From contig NZ_JBEFDG010000039.1 of NCBI RefSeq assembly GCF_040137905.1, positions 1 through 25,729 on the forward strand: DNA of 25,729 nt, read 5' to 3'. Each line of letters starts with the position of its first letter. Position 1 is the first letter of the stretch. The stretch is from Corticimicrobacter sp040137905 (GTDB taxonomy: Bacteria; Pseudomonadota; Gammaproteobacteria; Burkholderiales; Burkholderiaceae_B). The translations under genes and the position numbers were made by a program. The notes beneath the pieces are model-generated. The model saw nothing but the letters and a program-made list of their open reading frames with translations, was not told the origin of the DNA and ran no database searches. Below are positions 23,487-25,729 of this stretch, one piece after another.

Positions 23487-23684
23487 ATTGCCTGCCGTCT
23501 GCTTCAAGGAAGCCCTGCAACTGCCGTCACGACACTCAATCAATTACTGTTGCGCAAGTTCGGCCATATTCCGGCCCCGATACAGGATCGCATGGCTGTC
23601 GCAGATCTGACGGACTTGCAGCAATGGACGCTCAATGTGCTGGATGCAAACCGGATCGAAGAGGTGTTCGATCCGGTTTCTTGA
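23487..23684 (+). pseudogene. C-terminal remnant of a DUF4351 / Rpn-type transposase-nuclease gene
   Basis: An open frame without a start codon, bounded upstream by an in-frame TAG at 23484. It reads LNQLLLRKFGHIPAPIQDR, then about ten residues, then LQQWTLNVLDANRIEEVFD before the stop. This is the DUF4351 pattern (LLxRxFGxIPxxIxxRLxxAD...WxxRLLDAxSLEEVF) that ends Rpn/YhgA-like recombination-promoting nuclease or transposase genes. Nothing of the nuclease domain remains upstream. Its last codons form a perfect hairpin that looks like a terminator. It lies at the edge of the metal-uptake island, so it may be a scar of the event that brought the island. Homology by eye only. Confidence 0.65.
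23648..23679 (+). terminator. terminator hairpin within the DUF4351 remnant
   Basis: A perfect 13-base-pair stem (23648-23660 with 23667-23679, loop GAGGTG) is followed on the plus strand by a T-rich stretch, CTTGATCTGTTGTTCTTTT. It lies between the methyltransferase gene and the convergent DUF533 gene and probably ends plus-strand transcription. Confidence 0.6.
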
Positions 23685-23714
23685 TCTGTTGTTCTTTTGC
23701 CTCGGAACAGCGGA

Positions 23715-24530
23715 TCAGGCTGCTACATGCGCCTGGGCAGTGTTCTCCAGGTGCAGCTTGAGATCCGGAGCCAGGCCGAGCTGGCGAGCCAGTTCATCCA
23801 GATAGGCGCGCTCCATGAAGCTGTCGGCATCCGTGATCAGCAGGCTGGCGAGGTAGATTTCCGCGCCCTGCTCGGGTGTGGCGGCCAGGCGTGCAATGGC
23901 AGCCGGATCGGCCGGGCCGGCCAGTTGCGTAGCGATCCACTGCTGGTCCTGCGGTGAACCCTGCAGTTTCTGGAATTCGGCATCGAGCAGTTGTTGCTCT
24001 TCCGCGCCGATGTGGCCGTCAGCCTTGGCGGCGGCAATCATGGCGGCCAGCACGTTGCGGCTGTGGCGTTCGATCTCGGGGGCAGGCAACTGGGCGTAGG
24101 CCTGCGGGGTCACCGGCAGCGGTGCCGTTGCGGGTGTGGCGGCAGGATAGGCAAAGGCGCTGGTCTGGTTGCCGGTCGCGTGGGAGGGCTGCGGGGCGTG
24201 TGATCCATAGGGCTGGGGCTGTGCCGGGGCGGCCTGACCGCTGGGCTTGCTTTGCCAGTCCTGGTAGGCCCGGTAGGCCACGGCCCCGAGTGCGGCCATG
24301 CCACCATATGCGGCGACCTTGCCACCCATCTTGCGGAATTTCTTGTTGCCGAGCAGCAGCCCCAGCGCGCCTCCCGTGAGTGCGCCGCCGGTGAAGCCGC
24401 CCAGCAGGGACTTTCCCTGCCCGGTATTTTGCTGCTGCTGTTGCTGACCGAGGCCAGCCGAGGAAGCCACGTCTTTGGCCAGGCCCTGTCCGGACTGGAG
24501 CAGTTGTTGCAGAATGGCTTGGATCGACAT
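23715..24530 (-). CDS. DUF533 (YebE-like) membrane protein with TerB-like domain
   Basis: A 271-residue protein with the DUF533 layout. Gln/Gly-rich N-terminus (QQQQQQ at about 29-34), then a Gly-rich hydrophobic stretch GGFTGGALTGGALGLLLG (44-61) and a second, AAYGGMAALGAVAY, forming the membrane part. A Pro/Ala/Gln-rich linker covers about 95-145. The C-terminal helical domain (about 150-271) contains AAAKADGHIGAEEQQLLD, the TerB-like motif, and SLLITDADSFMERAYLDELARQLGL. E. coli YebE is an inner-membrane member of unknown role. Start 24530 has AAGGAA about 8 bases upstream. Nothing nearby suggests a function. Confidence 0.88.
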   Translation of the reverse strand: MSIQAILQQLLQSGQGLAKDVASSAGLGQQQQQQNTGQGKSLLGGFTGGALTGGALGLLLGNKKFRKMGGKVAAYGGMAALGAVAYRAYQDWQSKPSGQAAPAQPQPYGSHAPQPSHATGNQTSAFAYPAATPATAPLPVTPQAYAQLPAPEIERHSRNVLAAMIAAAKADGHIGAEEQQLLDAEFQKLQGSPQDQQWIATQLAGPADPAAIARLAATPEQGAEIYLASLLITDADSFMERAYLDELARQLGLAPDLKLHLENTAQAHVAA

Positions 24531-24652
24531 GCTTTCAGTTCCTTGTCAGATTGGTATCAGGATTCAGACTGTGCAGCAGGAAAATGGTTCACTGCAAAAT
24601 GCTTGCAGGCTGTATCCGGCAGGTATCTTTTTGTCGCCGGGCCGCCCCAAGA

Positions 24653-24714
24653 CAAAAAACACTCCCTTGGGGGGCCGCGTCGGAGCGTAGCGACAAGCGT
24701 GGGGGTATTTTTTG
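24653..24714. repeat. REP-like intergenic palindromic element
   Basis: The 262-base gap between the divergent DUF533 and phosphatase genes holds no gene. It contains an imperfect palindrome: outer arms CAAAAAA/TTTTTTG, then CCC/GGG-rich arms (CTCCCTTGGGGGG and GTGGGGG), and an inner GTCG...CGAC stem. The T and A runs at both ends make it look like a bidirectional terminator or dispersed repeat. I recall similar CCCCCACGCT/GGCCCCCC elements between genes in Alcaligenaceae. Confidence 0.5.
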
Positions 24715-24792
24715 CATGTCATGGGCTTGGGCTATGCTTGGGTTCCGATGCACGGCCTTGCGTGCGATCCCCATAGGTGCGACCCATACATT

Positions 24793-25539
24793 ATGAATAC
24801 GCCCAGCCCCGACCGTCACATCGCCATCCCCGGTACCTGCAACGTCCGCGACCTGGGAGGCTATCCGGCCGACCAGGGGCAGACACAATGGCGTCGTCTG
24901 TTGCGCGCCGATAGCCTGTACGAGATGGATGAGGCCGGCAAGCGCCAGTTGCTGGATGCCGGGCTGGCGACGGTGATAGACCTGCGCGAAGCCTCGGAAG
25001 CGGCGCGGGCACCGGACCCTTTTACCTCCCAGGACCCGGTGGTGCAGCATCGCATCCCGGTGTTCGAGGGCATCATTCCTCGAAGCTGGCCAGCCGGTGA
25101 TGCCGATACGGACATGCTGTTCGTGCTGTACACCAAGGCACTGGAGACGTGCGGCGATGCCTTTGCCCAGGTGCTGACTACCATCAGCCGTGCCGACTCT
25201 GGGCTGGTGCTGTTTCACTGTTCTGCCGGCAAGGACCGCACGGGGCTGGTGGCCGGCCTGCTGCTGGCGCTGGCGGGTGTGGAGAAACAGGTCATCGTGC
25301 AGGATTATGCGCTGACGGAAAGCCTGATGGCCTCCCGCATGTCGCAGATGGTCGCCGCCTGCTATGGCGAAGGCATGAGTGCCGCCGTGATCGAACCCCT
25401 GTTGGCCTGCAAGCCGCAAACCATGTCCGACACGCTGGACTATCTTGAGGCGCGCCATGGCAGCGTCGAGGGATACCTGCAGCACATTGGCGTCGGGGCC
25501 AGGGATCGCCAGGTATTGCAGGGGCGGCTGCTGGACTGA
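24793..25539 (+). CDS. tyrosine/lipid phosphatase of the Y_phosphatase3 type
   Basis: A 248-residue cysteine-dependent phosphatase. The N-terminus has the family opening IAIPGTCNVRDLGGYP, followed by WRRLLRADSLYEMDEAGKRQLLDAGLATVIDLRE, and the P-loop HCSAGKDRTG (142-151) with nucleophile Cys143 and Arg149. The Lys-Asp in the loop is typical of the LipA/MptpB-like group that acts on phosphotyrosine and sometimes phosphoinositides. No signal peptide is seen, so it is probably cytoplasmic. ATG 24793 is chosen because the conserved opening starts nine residues later and the upstream in-frame extension (to 24712) overlaps the repeat. Physiological substrate unknown. It is convergent with uvrA, two bases away. 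Confidence 0.88.
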   Translation: MNTPSPDRHIAIPGTCNVRDLGGYPADQGQTQWRRLLRADSLYEMDEAGKRQLLDAGLATVIDLREASEAARAPDPFTSQDPVVQHRIPVFEGIIPRSWPAGDADTDMLFVLYTKALETCGDAFAQVLTTISRADSGLVLFHCSAGKDRTGLVAGLLLALAGVEKQVIVQDYALTESLMASRMSQMVAACYGEGMSAAVIEPLLACKPQTMSDTLDYLEARHGSVEGYLQHIGVGARDRQVLQGRLLD

Positions 25540-25550
25540 AATCAGTCCAG
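25531..25550. terminator. hairpin formed by the two gene ends (phosphatase / uvrA)
   Basis: CTGGACTGA (25531-25539) and TCAGTCCAG (25542-25550) are perfect inverted repeats separated by AA. Each arm is the final Leu-Asp-stop of one of the convergent genes, so the palindrome is made entirely of coding ends and could terminate both transcripts. Confidence 0.45.
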
Positions 25551-25729
25551 ATACCGCGCCAGATAGGCCCCCGTATGGCTGTCCGGGTGGCGGGCGATAT
25601 CTTCCGGCGTGCCTTGTGCCACGACCCGACCTCCGCCACCGCCGCCTTCCGGTCCCATGTCCACCAGCCAGTCGGCCGTCTTGATCACATCGAGGTTGTG
25701 TTCGATGATCACCACGGTATTGCCCGCCT
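25542..25729 (-). CDS. uvrA: excinuclease ABC subunit A, C-terminal part (gene runs off the window end)
   Basis: The damage-recognition ATPase of nucleotide excision repair. Only the last 61 residues are present, reading GGNTVVIIEHNLDVIKTADW, VDMGPEGGGGGGRVVAQGTPEDIA and a final SHTGAYLARYLD. The EHNLDVIK H-loop block and the DLGPEGG-like motif are diagnostic of UvrA. It ends two bases from the convergent phosphatase gene. The rest of the gene lies beyond the window. Confidence 0.95.
   Translation of the reverse strand, partial: AGNTVVIIEHNLDVIKTADWLVDMGPEGGGGGGRVVAQGTPEDIARHPDSHTGAYLARYLD

Noticed and set aside
1..25729. tRNA, rRNA, CRISPR arrays, insertion sequences with terminal repeats, phage genes
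   Set aside because: None could be recognised on either strand; the only mobile-element-related trace is the DUF4351 remnant.

Overview
The window looks like chromosome of a GC-rich betaproteobacterium, most likely Burkholderiales and probably Alcaligenaceae (a relative of Bordetella/Achromobacter). The basis is the housekeeping order lysA - lptM | cyaY ... mrcA | aroK-aroB - dgt, GC-rich codon use, and the closeness of the proteins to that group as I remember them. No tools were used, so the taxonomy is inference.

Layout. Bases 1-8081 are core genes: the 5' part of lysA, the lipoprotein lptM, divergent cyaY (frataxin), a DUF4136 lipoprotein, penicillin-binding protein 1A (mrcA), a shikimate kinase and 3-dehydroquinate synthase joined in one open frame (aroKB), a dGTPase-like gene (dgt) and a dienelactone-hydrolase-family gene. 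Bases 8178-23397 are an accessory metal-uptake island. Bases 23398-25729 return to ordinary chromosome: a DUF4351 gene remnant, a DUF533/YebE-like membrane protein, a tyrosine phosphatase-like protein and the 3' end of uvrA.

The island is the interesting part. It holds two complete, paralogous TonB-dependent receptor plus FecBCD-type ABC importer sets. Unit 1 (minus strand, from 15291) reads receptor - permease - ATPase - binding protein - winged-helix methyltransferase-like protein - DUF364 protein. Unit 2 (minus strand, from 22311) reads Tat-exported binding protein - permease - ATPase - receptor, possibly continuing into an AT-richer exporter-fold ABC transporter. Unit 3 (plus strand, from 22549) is a single class I SAM methyltransferase. 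Genes within units 1 and 2 mostly overlap by 1 to 10 bases or are separated by one base, so they should be translationally coupled.

A palindrome of the form GTTATATA-N6-TATATAAC lies directly upstream of each unit: perfect before unit 1, near-perfect before unit 2, half-degenerate before unit 3. Half-sites and spacing match the operator I know for the molybdate-responsive repressor ModE. Together with the known FecBCD-type molybdate/tungstate importer MolABC of Haemophilus, this suggests a ModE regulon for TonB-dependent uptake of molybdate/tungstate, perhaps as a chelate, with DUF364 and methyltransferase proteins making, modifying or releasing the ligand. The substrate is inference. The operators and the gene set are read directly from the sequence. 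No modE gene, NRPS or other siderophore synthesis gene lies in the window.
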